64,000 nt of DNA from Hordeum vulgare subsp. vulgare (GCF_904849725.1 NC_058519.1:358205974-358269973), one strand, 5' to 3'. Positions 13,353-24,674 are shown, counted from the stretch's first letter. A program made the numbers and translations. The notes: generated by a model from the letters alone, not told the origin.

Positions 13353-13975
13353 CCCGACAGGATTAGGGGTGTTATCTCTACGGAGAGCCCTCAACCTGGG
13401 TACATCGTGTGTTCCATGCTTGTACCATCCTCGTTCCCAGCGCCCTCCGGTGCCACTTCGGTTGCCACCATCTTTAGCCTACCTATGGCTTATATTGTGA
13501 GTAAACACCGACACCAACCCAACAAACACCTTCGGAGATACCTGTAGAGCACCTTTATAGTCACCCATTTACGTTGCGACATTTGATACACACAAGGTAT
13601 TCCTCCGGTGTCCGGGAGTCGCATGATCTCATGGTCATAGGAACAGATACATTGACATGCAGAAAACTATAGCAATAAACTGACACGATCATGTGCTACA
13701 TTCTAGTTTGGGTCTTGTCCATCACATCATTCTCCTAACGATGTGATCCCATTATCAACTGACAGCACTTGTGTATGGCCAAGAAATCTTGACCCTCTTT
13801 GATCAATGAACTAGTTAACTAGAGGCTCACTAGGGATAGTGTGTTGTCTATGTATCCACACATGTATTTGAGTTTCCAATCAATACAATTCTAGCATGGA
13901 TAATAAATGATCATCATGAACAAGAAAATATAATAATAACCAATTTATTATCGCCTCTAGGGCATATTTCCAACA

Positions 13976-14607
13976 GAATTCAGTGAAAGTCTTCACTCAA
14001 ATTCTTCAAACAGAACAGATGAAAGTCTTCAACATGCAATTGAGGAAATGAAAAGAGTTGAAGAAATAGAACAAGTTGCTCGATGAAGATATTGGTTGAT
14101 GACCCAGTTCCAACTGTTGTGGTAGTTGTTCATCTGGTTTGGAGCGGCTTGGTATTGAAACCAAAGGACACATAGTCCCGGGACACACAGTACGTACCGT
14201 ATTCTCCTTGAGCTAAGGACACACAGTCCTCGCCCAACACTCATGGTAAGTCTTCAGGGCAGACTTCCAAACCCTCACAAACTCGGTCACCCAACGATCC
14301 ACAATTTACTGCCGGATGCTCTAGACCATGACGCCTAACCGTCTGCAGGATGGACAGTCCTCAAAGGTAAGAAGCATTGGTTCCACATAGGAACAATCTC
14401 TTCAGTGATGCTCAATCACTTGGGTTTTGGTTTTGGTTTGGGTGTTTGGGGAATTTTCTCAATTGATGATTTTTTCTCAAAGTCCTTGAGGAATTGGGTT
14501 GCTCTAAATGACAAGTGTCAGTTTCTCTCGGAGCAGCCAACCAGCTCGTGGTTGTGGCTGATTATTTATAGCCTGGGAGCATCCCGACATGATTTGACAT
14601 AAATGCC
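13976..14607 (-). mobile_element. Maximus-1 5' LTR, part 2 of 2
   Basis: After the GAATT duplication the sequence continues the Maximus LTR, matching 52606-53236. The homology stops at AAATGCC (14607), where an Athila-like LTR begins. Together with 4079-4326 this gives about 875 bp of a roughly 1.4-kb LTR; the missing outer 0.5 kb should lie beyond the right edge of the window. Confidence 0.82.
14563..14570 (-). promoter_or_regulatory. TATA box of the Maximus-1 5' LTR
   Basis: TATAAATA on the minus strand, at the same place relative to the LTR end as 53192-53199 in Maximus-2. It is the likely core promoter of the genomic transcript. Confidence 0.6.
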
Positions 14608-15308
14608 TGATAACCCACAATTATAGGGGATCAATTGTAGCCTTTCTCCATAAGTAAGATTGTTGAACCCAATGAGGAGCTAAAGGTAGAACAAATATTC
14701 CCTTAAGTTCTATCGACCACCGATACAACTCTGCACACGGTTAACGTTCGCTTTACCTAGAACAAGTATGAAACTAGAAGTACTTTGTAGGCATGATATG
14801 ATAGGTTTGCAAGAAAATAAAGAACACGTAAATAAAAACAAGGGACAACTAAGATAAATAAACAACTAAGTTGGTCTTAGTAGAGATCTTTTTGTCACAA
14901 GAAGGTTATTTGTCCCTAGGCAATCGATAACAAGACCAGTAATCATTATTGCAATTTTATATGAGGGAGAGGCATAAGCTAACATACTTTCTCTACTTGG
15001 ATCGTATGCACTTATGATTGGAACTCTAGCAAGCATTGACAACTACTAAAGATCATTAAGGTAAAACCCAACCACAACATTATAAGGTATCAAGTCCTCT
15101 TTACTCCCATATGCAACAATCCACCTACTCGGGTTTATGTTTCTGTCACTCAAGCAACCCACCATAGGGAAATCATGAACACATTGCAACACCCTACAGT
15201 GGGGAACCCTCACGCTTGCGTGACACGGAGAGCACCATAGGATAGCACCAATAATGAAACATGCAAATCAAACCAATCATGATCATCAATCAACCCATAG
15301 GACAAAAC
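14608..15308 (-). mobile_element. Athila-like gypsy LTR fragment (3' end of the LTR)
   Basis: The plus strand starts TGATAACCCACAATTATAGG, a familiar terminus of Triticeae Athila-like LTRs read from their 3' end. It sits abruptly against Maximus-1 LTR sequence, so the expected duplication is ATGCC (14603-14607). The fragment is cut at 15309 by the start of a plus-strand gypsy LTR. The rest of this element should appear to the right, beyond the window. The LTR family differs from the 24675-34832 element. Confidence 0.65.
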
Positions 15309-15712
15309 TGTGACATCCTCATCTTTTGCTACAGTAATGTATGTAATTAAGCTACAACGATCCCACGCTAATGCTGCCACATCACCATGATTACCGTTGT
15401 TAAACTTGTGATGGTTCAAACCCCGTTCAAGTCCATTGCAAATTTAATTCGTTTGAAAACTGGATTTTAAATGTTTTGCAAAACTGAAAATAAAAATGTT
15501 GGATGGGTTGGAGATATTCCCTAAGTTTTTATAGAATTGAAGCGGGCATTTTTGGAAGTATTTTAGAGCCTGTAAATAAATAGAGGAAAAACTATTAAAA
15601 TAGCAAACAAAATAAAAAATAAAAATAAATAAAAGGAAGCCCCGGCCCAACTAGGCCAACCACCCAACAACCGGCCTAGCCGGCCACACACTAGCCCACC
15701 TCCATTAGGGGG

Positions 15713-15719
15713 TATAAAA
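15713..15719 (+). promoter_or_regulatory. TATA box of the long gypsy LTR
   Basis: TATAAAA in GGGGGTATAAAACCTCC, followed about 25 bp on by CCCTAGCCC leader-type sequence. It would place the transcription start near 15745, so R plus U5 would be about 3.5 kb, unusually long. Confidence 0.55.
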
Positions 15720-16441
15720 CCTCCTAGGAACCCTAGCCCATACCACTGCCTCACCCCACTCCCTCCACCCTGCAGCCAGAACCCACGAGGGGAGCCAGCC
15801 CCTCGTTCCTCTCCCCTCGAGCCGAACCCCCCACCCCTCGCTAACCCCATGAGAGTCCCTCCCCTCGTACCCCAGATCGAGCCAGAACCACCCAGCCCAC
15901 GAGAGCCCCTCGTTATCCCTCCTCTCGTTCCCCAGCAGCCACTCCACCAAAGCCCCATGACCCCAGCGCCACTCCCCCCTGCGGTAGCCTCCCCTCGGCT
16001 CTCCCTCTTCCCTTGCTAGAGGGGCCAAAGCCCCGCCTTCACCGGCCGCCCCGCAACGGATCCGGAACCCCTGCGCCTCCTCCTCGCCAGATCCACCCTG
16101 GCCGCCCCCACCACCCGATCAGCGCCACCACCTCGGCCCTCCTCCTCAACGGCTCCACCAGCCTCCTCCGACACAACCATGCCGCCTCCTGCGCCCCTGC
16201 CCCGTGAACTTCGGCTACACAGGGCCTTCCCATCAACGCCGGTGAGCCCTCCATTTGGGCTCCTCCCTCCCCTCCACCTCTCCTCCCCTCCGGTACCGTT
16301 CCGACGCCCCGCACCATGGCCTCCGGTGAACTCCACCTCGCCCCGTGATTCTTTCTCTCCTATAAGTAGAGAGGAGGAGTAGGAGTTGTTCCTGTGAGAT
16401 GTAGATGAGACAGATAAGAAAGAAAAGAAAATAAAACAAAG

Positions 16442-16610
16442 TGATATATGTATGTGTGTATGTATATGTGCGATGTATGTATTTGTGTATAAATACATAA
16501 ATATGTATGTGTATTGTGGATGTGTGTAAAAAGAAAAATGTGTATAAGGTGTATGAGTGTGTATGGTGATTTTGGGTGCACGATATGTGTGGGTGTGTGA
16601 GTTGTGGTGT
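16442..16610 (+). repeat. Alternating TATG/TGTG-rich low-complexity block
   Basis: A run of GTATGTGTG/TATATGTG words of about 170 bp follows the C-rich leader block. It is alternating purine-pyrimidine over much of its length. It lies within the LTR. Confidence 0.6.
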
Positions 16611-17741
16611 GGCCGATGCCACTTACACGTGGGGCCACCCCATATAAAATGTTAAAAAAATACTAATAATAAATAAATAGATAATAAATAAATAATTGGT
16701 AAATAATTAGTTAAGTTAAGTTAATTAATTAATTTGGGAATTAATTAATTAGGTAATAGGTATTATTAATATGATTAAGAGTAAATAGATTAATTAAGAA
16801 TTATGTTAATTAAGATAGATATATTAGCCTAAACTGAGTATGAAAAGTGGGTCCCATCCCCTTATTTAATCGGATTAATATTTTGTTAACCGTAATAATA
16901 AATGTGTCTATGTCAACGGGGTCCATTGGTCATATTTGACGAGTCAACCGTGTTGACTGCTGATGTCATGTTGACATCACCACCGATGTCATATTTAATT
17001 ATCTAATATAATTAAATCTGTTAATACCTAAATATTAATGAAATTTTAAAAAAATAATTTTAAATAAATCATAAGTCAGATAAAAATATTTTGAACATGA
17101 AAGTTAGTGAGCAAAACAAGACGGACCCGGATACGCGGTCCATTCGTCTCTCACGCGTCCCTATCATAGAAACGTGGAACTTTTCCATCATTTTACGTCT
17201 GACCTGTAGTAGCGAGAGACCCGGGAAATATCATCTGATATTTCCCGATCCGTCTATGACAGATAGCACTGCGTTAGCTCATGCCTAACCCTGCTTTGAC
17301 ATGTCATGCTTAGTGATTGCATCTGTGTTTATATTTATTGTTTCTTCCCCCCTCTTCTTACTGGTAGAACCCGAGACTGACGCTGCTGCGGGGTACGACT
17401 ACCCACCTGACGACCAGCCCTTTGTCGTAGAGCAACAAGGCAAGCAAACCCCCTTGATCATTCCTATATCACCTACTCTTTCTCCATCATGCTTGCATTA
17501 GAATTTTGCTACTGTTGTAGTTAGCTCCTATATCTGATGCATAGCCTGTTTTTGATGAACTGCTACTTTCAATACCACACTTTAAACTGCTTAGTATAGG
17601 TGGAGCAGTCTTCCCCTCCGACCCTTAGTCCAGTTGCCCCGCTTTATCATCAAGTCTCGATCCCTGATTGACGAGCCAAGATCCGACACATCACCTACAC
17701 ACCCCCTTAGTTGTGCGATGCCGCAGAGTTACTACCGGGTA

Positions 17742-17950
17742 CCGAGGGTGACACCTCGCAAAGTACTCAGGATGATATCTCTGTAGTACAGCTAGTCGGT
17801 CGTGGTTATCGAGGGTGATTACTCCTTAACTGGTCTCGATGATGACTCTGTCGTGCAACCCCTCAAGTGTGAGACCCTCGAGGGTGATTCCTCTAAGTCC
17901 ACCTTGACGATTACATCGTTCGGAAACCAACGAGGGTGATACCTGGGATC
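17742..17950 (+). repeat. Degenerate repeat of CGAGGGTGAT motifs in the LTR
   Basis: Four copies of GAGGGTGA(T/C) are spaced roughly 50-70 bp apart (near 17743, 17809, 17888 and 17930), each followed by a similar ACTCC/ACACCTC/TTCCTC/ACCTGG word. Probably an old, decayed minisatellite inside the LTR. Confidence 0.45.
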
Positions 17951-19282
17951 CCCCTGATGTTACAACCACATAGTTACTTGATCATGATACTGGGAACATT
18001 AATGGATAATGTTTGAATGGTGGATTAACGTGTGGTTGTGTCGTTTAGTTGATTAAAATGTTAATGGATTTGGGCTTTTGATCTGGGTTGGTCGGAGACC
18101 TTATTACGCACTAACCGTCTACGTGGGAGAAGTTATGGGTACTCGATGTCGTGGTATCAGCCGGACCTCTTCGGACATCAGCAATGGAGCGGTGCGCGCC
18201 CGAGTGGTTCGGATATGCATCACGCTCATAATAAGGGGTGCTAGGACTGACCTCGGCCGCCCACGCATCGTGCATGAGTACAAAGGGTGATGGGCCCATG
18301 ACCCCTGCGCGCTTAGGATTTAGACCGACGGGTGGCCTCTCTGTTGAGTCTAGGTGGGGCTGCAACGTGTAGATATTCCGAGATCGGGCATGACCCAAAA
18401 AAGTGTGTCCAGCCAGAGTGTTATCGAGCGTGATAGGGAATATGTTGTGCAGCTCTGTAGGGAAGAAGTTATCTATTCGAATAGCCGTGTCCACGCTTAT
18501 AGGACGACTTGGAGTTGTGCCCTGATCTTATACAACTACAAGTGTTACTTAACTGGAATACTTGCTCCGGGATTGCTTCCTCGCAGGGAGTCGAGGGAGA
18601 ATATCTCGGCGTGACCTCATTTAATTACTGCTGCAAAAATATGACTATTAATTGTGTTACCTGTTATACTCTCATCTCTTGCTGCAAGACCCTTCAAGAT
18701 GCTAGTCTTCGATAGGACTAGGCCTTCCCTCTGTTTCTCGCATTGCTGCAGTCAGCCCACATTTAAACCCCTTCCTTTGATACTGATGTATACTTAGCTT
18801 AGTTCTGATCTCAATCTTGCGAGTACTTTGGATGAGTACTCATTGTTGCTTTGCTCCCCCTTTGTCCCCTTGATCCATTGCTGCGGCCAGATGATGGAGC
18901 CCAGGAGATGGAGTATCCCGCCGACGACGACTGCTACCCCGACGGTGCCTACTACTACGTGGAGGCCGCTGAAGACCAAGAGTAGTTAGGAGGCTTCCAA
19001 GCAGGAGGCCTCGCCTCGTTCGATCGTTGTATCTTTTGTGCTAGCCTTCTATAAGGTACCCCATGTTTAATGTCTGTACTCAGATATCTGTTGTTTCCGC
19101 CGACTCGTGTGTTTATTGAGCTTCTTTATTCTAGCCCTCGAGGCCCTGGCTTGTAATATGAAGCTTGTATGTTTTATTTGTGTCTAGAGTTGTGTTGTGA
19201 TATCTTCCCGTGAGTCCTTGAGCTTGGTCGTACGCATTTGCCTGTATGATTAGCGTACGATCAAATCGAGGGCGTCACAAGT

Positions 19283-19295
19283 TGGTATTAGAGCC
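19283..19295 (+). other. Primer binding site of the plus-strand gypsy
   Basis: TGGTATTAGAGCC starts three bases after the LTR end at 19279. It is one mismatch from the initiator-Met tRNA complement TGGTATCAGAGCC. Confidence 0.8.
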
Positions 19296-19600
19296 GACTG
19301 TTTGTAGGTAGCTGCCTTTCCAACTCTATGGTCGAAGTTGAGTGAGGTGTTTGAAAGACTTACTAACTTTGATGTTGTGGCTTAAGGTCCCACATCTTAA
19401 TTGGGTGGTATTAGTATCTTTCAATCCTTTTCTATACTCTCGGTTCCACTCTCTCTTCTCTTTCGGGTTAAAGAATTTACTAACTTTAACATTACGTTCT
19501 CGTAATCAAATCAACCCGGAGGGCTGGACTATCTACTCTTGTTCTTCTGATAATATATTACACACACTGTCATTTGACATCCTTGAATCTTTCCTTTTAG

Positions 19601-20389
19601 ATGCGTCCCGCAAGGCAGCATGTGCGCCTGACATTGGCAACTGAGACGACTGGGTTCCTGGCCATTTTGGTCGACCTCTTGACTAGGCTGGGATATTGCT
19701 CGTACCCCGAGTACACTGTGTACGAGGACTTCCGGGAGTTCAACGAGTACCAGTACCAGGCTGAGGTTCGCATCTTTGATCAGATGGGCAACTCCACCCG
19801 CGAGCGCCATACCTTCTGTTGTATTGGATTGTCGACCGAGATGGCCGTCCATGATGTGACCTATATCGCTATCACCCGTCTCCGTGGAGCGTACCCTCAC
19901 CTGGAGGGGACTGCTTTCAGATACATCCCGTATGTTCCTGCTGGGGATGAGACTGAGTCTCATCTCCCTGCCTACACTGCTCGCGTTCGGGAGCGCAACG
20001 ACCGGTCCTACGTCGCTGTCTACGCCCCCTACGTGACGCGTCGCTATGACGCACGAGTTCTGGTGCAATACATCGAGGCACTGGATCATGCTTTTCGAGC
20101 TCTGACTGTGGAGCTGTACGCTACGCGTGCCCGTCTTTACGACGCGTTGACAGAGCTGCAGCCATTAGTCCACCCAAGATTCCACTCTACGCACATCCTC
20201 GAGCCGAGCAGGATAGAGCAACCACCAGGTCTTGAGTGGACTGATGTTGGGGGTAGTACCCCTGCACTTGGACCTTTGCGCCCTGATTGGATGCGGTACC
20301 CACACATGAGTCACCACAAAATGCAGGGTCCTGTTTCTACCTTCTATCACCGCCAGCTACTTGGATTTGATCGTTTTCTCCGACATTGA
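19601..20389 (+). CDS. Intact 262-residue ORF between PBS and gag of the gypsy element, function unknown
   Basis: The ORF opens with ATG at 19601 and ends with TGA at 20387-20389, with no internal stop. It lies 318 bp after the LTR and 282 bp before gag, where some large plant gypsy elements carry an extra ORF. The N-terminal third has TETTGFLAILVDLLTRLGY followed by YPEYTVYEDFREFNEY; the middle is rich in Tyr, Arg and Val. A segment near residues 165-190 (ALDHAFRALTVELYATRARL) could form a helix. I see no nucleic-acid polymerase, protease or zinc motif, no signal peptide and no membrane segment. Similar hypothetical proteins are common in grass gypsy elements, but I cannot name a function. 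It is the only sizeable unbroken ORF of this element. Confidence 0.65.
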   Translation: MRPARQHVRLTLATETTGFLAILVDLLTRLGYCSYPEYTVYEDFREFNEYQYQAEVRIFDQMGNSTRERHTFCCIGLSTEMAVHDVTYIAITRLRGAYPHLEGTAFRYIPYVPAGDETESHLPAYTARVRERNDRSYVAVYAPYVTRRYDARVLVQYIEALDHAFRALTVELYATRARLYDALTELQPLVHPRFHSTHILEPSRIEQPPGLEWTDVGGSTPALGPLRPDWMRYPHMSHHKMQGPVSTFYHRQLLGFDRFLRH

Positions 20390-20671
20390 TGTAGCCTTAT
20401 CGCTATGTCTCATTGTGGTACTCTTCCACCACGTGCCTGCGTGCCGCCTAGTGAGTCCAGGTTATCGTCTAATGCGTCCAGGTTATCGTCAAATTTCGAA
20501 TTTGTAATCGATGGTCTGTAATCAAACTTATGTATGGGTCTGTATGTCGAACTCAACTACTATGAAGTATCTATCGCATTTCCCTTTCGTCATGCTTTCT
20601 TACTTCATGAATACGTACAATGCCTTTGCAATTATATTAAGCTAAACTACCCTTGTTAAATATTTAGCAGG

Positions 20672-21763
20672 ATGGTTAGACCAGCTGGCCACCCGCGTGG
20701 CCCCTCCAATGATGCACCACCCCGCCTCCTGAATATATGGCGGGGATGATCAAACAGTTTGAACTGAACCACCACTTTATGCAAGGGCTCGTGGATAACT
20801 TCCAAAGGCCGAACGTGAACCAGCAGCAAGCCGTGACACTCCAAGACTTCTGCCGCCTCAACCCTGCAATCTACCGCAGCTCAACTCAGCCTCTTGATGC
20901 TGATGACTGGCTCCGTGACATCGCTTATGAGCTGGTGTCTGCCAATGTGCCCCTGGCGAGCTATGTCAACTTTGCCGCCTACTTCCTGAAGGGTCCCGCT
21001 GTTCAATGGTGGGACAGTCACATGCGCTCTTAGCCCGTTGGAACTGTCATCACTTGGATGGAGTTCAAGGCTGCCTTCCGTGCTCGCTAGATTCCTCAGG
21101 AAATCATGGACCGGAAGAATCGTGAGTTCCGCAACCTTGTCCAGGGCAACAAGATTGTGGATTCTTATCAACAGGAATTTCTGGACTTATCTCGCTATGC
21201 CAAAGAAGACATTGCAACTGATGCATGCAGACAAGAGAAATTCCGTGAGGGCCTCCACCATGATATCAAGCTGGCACTCCTTCTTCAGGACTATGCTGAT
21301 TTCGCCACCCTAGTGAATAAGTCTATTCAGGTTGAGACTGGTCTGCAGAAATACAAGGATAGCAGCAATCGCAACCGTGACATGGGCTCATCGTCGGGCT
21401 CATCTGCACAGAAGCGGAAGATCTGGATTCCCAACAACATGTACCATGCACCTGCTCCTGCTCCGAGGCCGTCCTATGTTGCACCCGTCTGCCTCTCGCA
21501 CCACCTAGGCGGCCGAGGCTTCCAGCTCCACTGCCTCGAGTTCCTCCTTCCTGTCCCGAGGATGGTTGTGCTTCAAGTGTGGCCGTCCAGGTCACCGTGC
21601 TAGAGACTGCATGCAGAATCCGAATCAACTGGCACTTCCTTTAACTGGTAGTGGCAACAACTAGAACCGCAACAACTTTGCCCAACCTGCTTATGTTCGT
21701 GGTCAAGCCAACAACATTGACATGGGTCAAGCTCAAGACCAGCCTCCTACCGCGATGGGTACA
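20672..21763 (+). pseudogene. Gag pseudogene of the plus-strand gypsy
   Basis: The likely start is the ATG at 20672 (MVRPAGHPRGP). A frameshift near 20728 leads into the main gag frame, which holds the capsid-type segment (residues with DADDWLRDIAYEL and FLKGPAVQWWDSHMR). In-frame stops lie at 21031-21033 and near 21088. After a second frameshift near 21500 the zinc knuckle CFKCGRPGHRARDC follows at 21569-21610, which binds RNA in working gag proteins. A further stop lies near 21662. The gene is cut at 21764 by the WIS LTR. Gag identity is secure from the tryptophan-rich core plus CCHC knuckle; the lineage is less so. Confidence 0.8.
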
Positions 21764-23481
21764 TGTTGGAAATATGCCCTAGAGGAAATAATAAAGTTGT
21801 TATTATGATATTTCTGGTTCATAATAATTGTCTGTTATTCATGCTATAATTGTATTAACCAGAAACCGTAATACATGTGTGAATATATAGATCACAATGT
21901 GTCCCCAGTGAGCCTCTAGTTGACTATCTCGCTGATCAACAGATGATCATGGTTTCTTGATCATGGACATTGGATGTCATTGATAATGGGATCACATCAT
22001 TGGGGAATGATGTGATGGACAAGACCCAATCCTAAGCATAGCACTAGATCGTGTTGTTCATCTGCTTTTCTAATGTCAAGTATCATTTCCTTAGACCGTG
22101 AGATTGGGCAACACCCGGATATCGTAGGAGTCCTTTGGGTGTACCAAACGTCACAACATAACTGGGTGATTATAAAGGTGCACTACGGGTATCTCCGAAA
22201 GTGTCTGTTGAGTTGTACGAATCGAGACCGGAATTTGTCACTCCGTGTGAGAGAGAGGTATATTTGGGCCCACTCAGTAATCCATCATCATATTGAGCTC
22301 AGTGTGACTAATGGGTTAACCACGGGATGATGTGTTATGGAACGAGTAAAGAGACTTACCGGTAACGAGATTGAACAAGGTATAGGGATGCGGACGATCG
22401 AATTTCGGGCAAGTATCATACTGATAGACAAAGGGAATTGCATACGTTGAATCCTTGACATCGCGGTTCATCCAATGAGATCATGGTGGAATATGTGGGA
22501 ACTAACATGGATATCCAGACCCTGCTCTTGGTTATTGGCCGGAGAGATGTGTCGGTCATGTCTGCACGTCTCCCGAACCCGTAGGGTCTACACACTTAAG
22601 GTTTGATGACGCCAGGGTTATAGGGAAATAGTGTACGTGGTTATCGAAGTTTGTTCGGAGTACCGGATGAGATCCTGGATGCGATGAGGAGCTCCGGAAT
22701 GGTCCGAAGGTAAAGATTGATATATAGGATGAGAGGTTTTGGACACCGGAAATGTTTCGGTCGTCACCGGTAACGTACCGGGACCACCGGGAGGGGCCAC
22801 CAGCCCCAAAGGCTGGCATGGGACAAAAGGTGGAAGGGAACCAGCCCAGAGTGGGCTAGTGCGCCTCCCACCTAGGCCCAAGGCGCAGCAAGGGAGGAAG
22901 GGGGTAAACCCTGGCGCAGGAGGGGGCCCAAGGCCCATCTCGGGCGCCACCCCTCCTCTCCCTTGCCCTGGCCGCCACCCTCTTCCCTAGATGGGGTTGC
23001 CGCACCCCTTAGGTGTGGTAACCCTAAGTGTGGGAACCTCCTCCCTATCCCCCTATATAAAGTGGAGGTTTTTGCCTTTGGAGGATACACGAAAACTCTC
23101 TCTCTCGGCGCAGCCCTACCCCTGTCTCTCCTCGTCCTCCACACCTAAGGAGAACCACGTAGCTCAACTGCCACCATGCCGTCGTGCTTCCGGAGCTCTC
23201 TCCCTCAACCTATCCTTCCTCCTTGCTAGTTCAAGGTGTTGGAGACATCACCGGGCTGCACGTGTGTTGAACGCGGAGGTGCTGTTGTTCGACACATAGA
23301 TCGGAATCCACCGCGATCTGAATCGCTGCGAGTACGACTCCATCAACCATGTTCATAGTAACGCTTCCTCTTAGCGATCTACAAAGGTATGAAGATGCTC
23401 TGCAACCTAGTTGCTGCTTTCTCCATAGATAGATCCTTGTATGGCGTAGGAGAATTTTTGAAATTACTACGATCCCCAAGA
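21764..23481 (+). repeat. WIS 5' LTR (1718 bp)
   Basis: It starts TGTTGGAAATATGCCC and ends CCCCAAGA, where the canonical end is CCCCAACA, so one terminal base is mutated. A TATATAAA box lies at 23054-23061 in plus orientation. Many differences from 47581-49029 are visible, roughly a dozen in the first 185 bp. Confidence 0.9.
23054..23061 (+). promoter_or_regulatory. TATA box of the WIS 5' LTR
   Basis: TATATAAA in CCCCCTATATAAAGTGG. The 3' LTR has TATATATA at the matching place (48904-48911). Confidence 0.65.
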
Positions 23482-23482
23482 G

Positions 23483-23495
23483 TGGTATCCGAGCC
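23483..23495 (+). other. Primer binding site of the WIS element
   Basis: TGGTATCCGAGCC differs from the initiator-Met PBS TGGTATCAGAGCC by one base (A to C). Confidence 0.8.
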
Positions 23496-24669
23496 AAGGT
23501 TCTATGCGTAGATTCTATGCACGAGCAGAACACAAAAGTTGTGGGCGCTGATTTGTCAACTTTCTTGCCGTTATTAGTCTTATCTTTTTTCGGCGGTATT
23601 GTGGGATCAAGCGGCCCGGACTGTCTTTACACGTACGCTTATGTGAGACTGGTTCCACCAACAGATATGCACTTGCTGCATAAGGTGGCTAGCGGGTGTC
23701 TGTCTATCCCACTTTAGTCGAATTGGATTCGATGAAAAGGGTCCTTATGAAGGGTAAATACCATTGGCATATCAATGTTGTGGCTGTCATGTAGGCGAGA
23801 AACATTCTTGATAGAAACCCAAACCAGCCACGTAAAACTTGCAACAACAATTAGAGGACGTCTAACTTGTTTTTGCAGGGTATGCTATGTGATGTGATAT
23901 GGCCAAAAGGATGTGATGTTACATATGTGATGTATGAGATTGATCATATTCTTGTAATAGGATTCATGACTTGCATGTCGATGAGTATGACAACTGGCAG
24001 GAGCCATAGGAGTTGTCTTAATTTATTGTATGAGATGCAATGCCATGTTGATTACTTTACTTTATCGCTAACGGTTAGCTATAGTAGTAGAAGTAATAGT
24101 TGGCGTGACAACTTCACGGAGACACAATGATGGAGATCATGATGATGGATATCAAGGTGTCATGCTGGTGATGATAATGATTATGGTTCCCTCGAAGATG
24201 ATGATCAAAAGAGCAATATGATATTGGCCATATCATGTCACTATATGATTGCATGCGATGTTTATCATGCTTTACACTTATTGCTTAGAACGATGGTAGC
24301 AAATATAAGATGATACCTCATTAAAAAATTTGAGATAAGTATTCCCCTAAGTGTGCACCGTTGCAAAGGTTCGTTGTCTCGAAGCACCACGTGATGATCA
24401 GGTGTGATAGATCCTAACGTTCGCATACAACGGGTGTAAGCCAATTTACACACGCAAAACACTTAGGTTGACTCTACGAGCCTAGCATGTACATACATGG
24501 CCTCGAATATGAGAGACCGAAAGGTCAAACATGAGTCGTATGGTTGATACGATCAGCATGGAGATGCTCACCATTGATGACTAGTCCGTCTCAGGTGATG
24601 ATCCGACTCGGGCTAGTCGACGTGGATCATGTAACACTTGGATGACTAGAGGGATGTCGATCTAAGTGG
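23496..24669 (+). other. Untranslated leader of the WIS element
   Basis: About 1.2 kb of non-coding sequence lies between PBS and gag, as is usual in BARE1/WIS elements. It contains GGTTCGTTGTCTCGAAGCACC-type text that is also found, reversed, in the Angela copies (compare 10330-10380 and 44570-44620). The WHAM-like gypsy inserted 76 bp before the gag start; the last leader bases are 34838-34913. No feature beyond the leader is seen here. Confidence 0.7.
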
Positions 24670-24674
24670 GAGTT

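Larger units (their letters stand above)
12563..13513 (+). mobile_element. Solo LTR (951 bp) inside the Angela-1 5' LTR
   Basis: It begins TGTCGGAGGGATAACC and ends AAACACCGACA, so the ends TGTCGG/CCGACA are inverted repeats. It is framed by a perfect CCAAC duplication (12558-12562 and 13514-13518). The length, the TG...CA ends and a TATAAAA box at 13287-13293 are those of an LTR, and no internal sequence or second LTR is present. It is therefore a solo LTR left by LTR-LTR recombination. Repeated CTGGCCGGC/CTGCCGG motifs fill its first third. Superfamily is uncertain; the 5-bp TSD fits gypsy or copia. Confidence 0.88.
4327..13975 (-). mobile_element. Angela-1: complete Angela/WIS/BARE1-type Ty1/copia element carrying a solo LTR
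   Basis: Both ends are visible: TGTTGGGGAACG at 4327 and CATATTTCCAACA ending at 13975, which on the minus strand give TGTTGGAAATATG...CGTTCCCCAACA. A perfect GAATT duplication (4322-4326 and 13976-13980) frames it, and Maximus-1 LTR sequence continues on either side. LTRs are 4327-6127 (1801 bp) and 11212-13975 (2764 bp; about 1.81 kb without the solo LTR). The internal region is about 5.1 kb and coding only in shreds. Confidence 0.93.
11212..13975 (-). repeat. Angela-1 5' LTR, interrupted by a solo LTR
   Basis: It aligns along its length with 4327-6127, but the alignment breaks after CATGCCAAC at 12562 and resumes at 13514 with CCAACCCAACAAACACC. A TATA-like TATATA at 11697-11702 matches the box in the other LTR. 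The many single-base differences between the two LTRs point to an old insertion. Confidence 0.88.
15309..19279 (+). repeat. Long 5' LTR (about 3.97 kb) of the plus-strand gypsy
   Basis: The ends TGTGACATCC and GGGCGTCACA form TGTGAC/GTCACA inverted termini. The PBS follows the right end directly, which fixes that boundary. The left boundary is inferred from the matching terminus and from loss of the Athila-like text. Inside, in order: U3 with a TATAAAA at 15713, a very C-rich leader-like block (15740-16330), a TG/TA-rich block, an AT-rich block (16650-17080), and a block with repeated GAGGGTGAT motifs. No ORF in it looks genuine. Confidence 0.65.
15309..21763 (+). mobile_element. Plus-strand Ty3/gypsy element, 5' part (long LTR, extra ORF, gag)
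   Basis: The parts are an LTR of about 3.97 kb (15309-19279), a Met-tRNA PBS, an intact 262-codon ORF and a gag with a zinc knuckle. The element is cut at 21764 by the WIS element's 5' LTR, whose flank GTACA (21759-21763) should be the duplicated target. Pol and the 3' LTR are not in the window. The gag text (FELNHHFMQGLVDNF, WWDSHMRS) fits the Tekay/Del-like branch of gypsy. I do not know the Triticeae family name. Confidence 0.72.

Noticed and set aside
14608..15308. Considered as part of the same element as 1-336
   Set aside because: One piece is the 3' end and the other the 5' end of an LTR, and they adjoin different host sequences, so two separate insertions are needed.
15563..16622. 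Gly/Arg-rich and Pro-rich ORFs in the C-rich block
   Set aside because: They overlap each other in several frames inside the LTR leader and show no domain; composition alone keeps the frames open.
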